A stretch of 64,000 bases of DNA from CAIKMD01 sp963729935 (GTDB lineage: Bacteria; Pseudomonadota; Alphaproteobacteria; ATCC43930; CGMCC-115725): contig CAVSPW010000005.1 in the NCBI GenBank assembly GCA_963729935.1, positions 988,594-1,052,593 on the forward strand. Reading direction: 5' to 3'. A program made the translations under genes and the position numbers. The notes under the pieces are model-generated. The model was not told the origin of the DNA. It did not search any database and was given only the letters and a program-made list of their open reading frames with translations. Shown here piece by piece: positions 63,412-64,000 of this stretch; the first letter of the stretch is position 1, and each line of letters starts with the position of its first letter.

Positions 63412-63492
63412 CGATCAAATTGCCCGGTCATTCCGAGCTTATGGGACTCTTATTTGTTCCGGAATATAGCGATTTTTCAGGGAGCTTCAAGG

Positions 63493-64000
63493 CTAAGCCG
63501 GGCATCGGGGCCGGCGGCGATAGAGAAAGAGCCGCGCGTTGCGCCCCTGGGACACGGCTTTTTTTTCGTAGCGGGTCTGCGGCCAATCCGTGGGGCGCGG
63601 CGCCGGCGCCACGGCCTCGAAAGCCGGATGGGCGCCGGCGCGTTCCCCGATCCATTGCGCGTAATCGGGATCGTCGGTCGCGATCCTGAGCTCGGCGCCG
63701 TCGATCATCGCCGCGGCAAGGTCGTCGAGCGTCTCCGCCGCGACGATACGGCGCTTCTTGTGCCGCTCCTTCGGCCAAGGATCGGGAAAGAGAATGAATG
63801 CACGGCCCAAGGACCCCGGTGCGAGCGCCCCGATGAGCAGCCGCGCATCATCGGCGAAAAGCCTCACATTGGCGAGTTTCCGGCTGTCGATATACGCAAG
63901 AAGCCTGGCGATGCCGGGCTCGAACACCTCGCAGCCCAGGAAGCCGGTGTCGGGATGCGCCGCGGCCTGCGCGATCAGGTGTTCCCCCGCTCCAAAGCCC
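63493..64000 (-). CDS. trmB: tRNA (guanine-N7)-methyltransferase, 5' end outside window
   Basis: The frame stays open to the window edge, so the N terminus is missing. The visible ~168 residues include the SAM-site remnant GFGAGEHLIAQAAAHPDTGFLG, the VFEPGIARLLAYI segment, and FILFPDPWPKERHKKRRIV (catalytic/RNA-binding signature). The C-terminal TDWPQTRYEKKAVSQGR includes T-x-Y-E. It methylates G46 of tRNA. It lies upstream of the rimP-nusA operon. Confidence 0.94.
   Translation of the reverse strand, partial: GFGAGEHLIAQAAAHPDTGFLGCEVFEPGIARLLAYIDSRKLANVRLFADDARLLIGALAPGSLGRAFILFPDPWPKERHKKRRIVAAETLDDLAAAMIDGAELRIATDDPDYAQWIGERAGAHPAFEAVAPAPRPTDWPQTRYEKKAVSQGRNARLFLYRRRPRCPA

Overview
This window is high-GC chromosomal DNA of an alphaproteobacterium. 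The evidence is the order mutM / enoyl-CoA hydratase / rpsT / dnaA / dnaN / recF / gyrB, a ~1,590-residue NAD-glutamate dehydrogenase, an Irr-type Fur regulator, a rhizobial-type phospholipid N-methyltransferase, and the trmB / rimP / nusA / ylxR / infB / rbfA / truB / rpsO / pnp block. The order-level position (Hyphomicrobiales or Rhodospirillales-like) is not decided by the sequence. No tRNA, rRNA, insertion sequence, prophage or CRISPR array was seen.

Region 1 (1-16.9 kb) mixes housekeeping and catabolism. It opens with the 3' part of a GMC oxidoreductase, then rpe and a heparinase II/III-like gene. A GST gene and two tandem paralogous FAD aromatic monooxygenases follow, and then purH. After purH come a 4,5-dihydroxyphthalate decarboxylase-like protein, a Tat-exported alpha/beta hydrolase, an SDR, a small secreted protein, acs and a RidA-family gene. 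Region 2 (17-21.4 kb) is a compact cytochrome bd operon (cydP-cydA-cydB-cydX; the 36-residue CydX is a short gene at 19897-20007), then two uncharacterised lipoproteins. Region 3 (21.5-35.1 kb) holds the large NAD-glutamate dehydrogenase, pmtA, a lytic transglycosylase, an unknown 480-residue protein with a small membrane protein, a gentisate dioxygenase-like cupin, a TPP enzyme, a HAD phosphatase and an orphan branched-chain amino-acid-type binding protein.

Region 4 (35.2-49.6 kb) is the replication cluster gyrB-recF-dnaN-dnaA with rpsT, enoyl-CoA hydratase and mutM on the minus strand. It is divergent from ubiE, coaBC, dut, an Rrf2 regulator, cysK, a MoeB/ThiF-type enzyme and an SH3 protein. 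Region 5 (49.6-54.1 kb) is an iron/peroxide-type module: irr, rubrerythrin, a CCG-domain Fe-S protein and DUF3501. A palindrome resembling an Irr-binding iron control element lies directly in front of rubrerythrin. A nitronate-monooxygenase-like flavoprotein with an unusual four-Cys motif lies beside it. Region 6 (54.1-64 kb) is the complete translation/transcription operon from pnp back to rimP, with a U-tract hairpin just before rimP and the start of trmB cut by the window edge.

The best candidates for under-described biology are the Irr-box-controlled rubrerythrin / CCG Fe-S / DUF3501 operon with its Cys-motif flavoprotein neighbour, the catabolic cassette between the heparinase-like gene and purH, and the unknown 480-residue protein with its small membrane partner. 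None of these is shown by sequence alone to be a new system. Several core enzymes carry departures from textbook motifs (MutM zinc finger, CoaBC ACGD motif, GST Glu-Ser motif).
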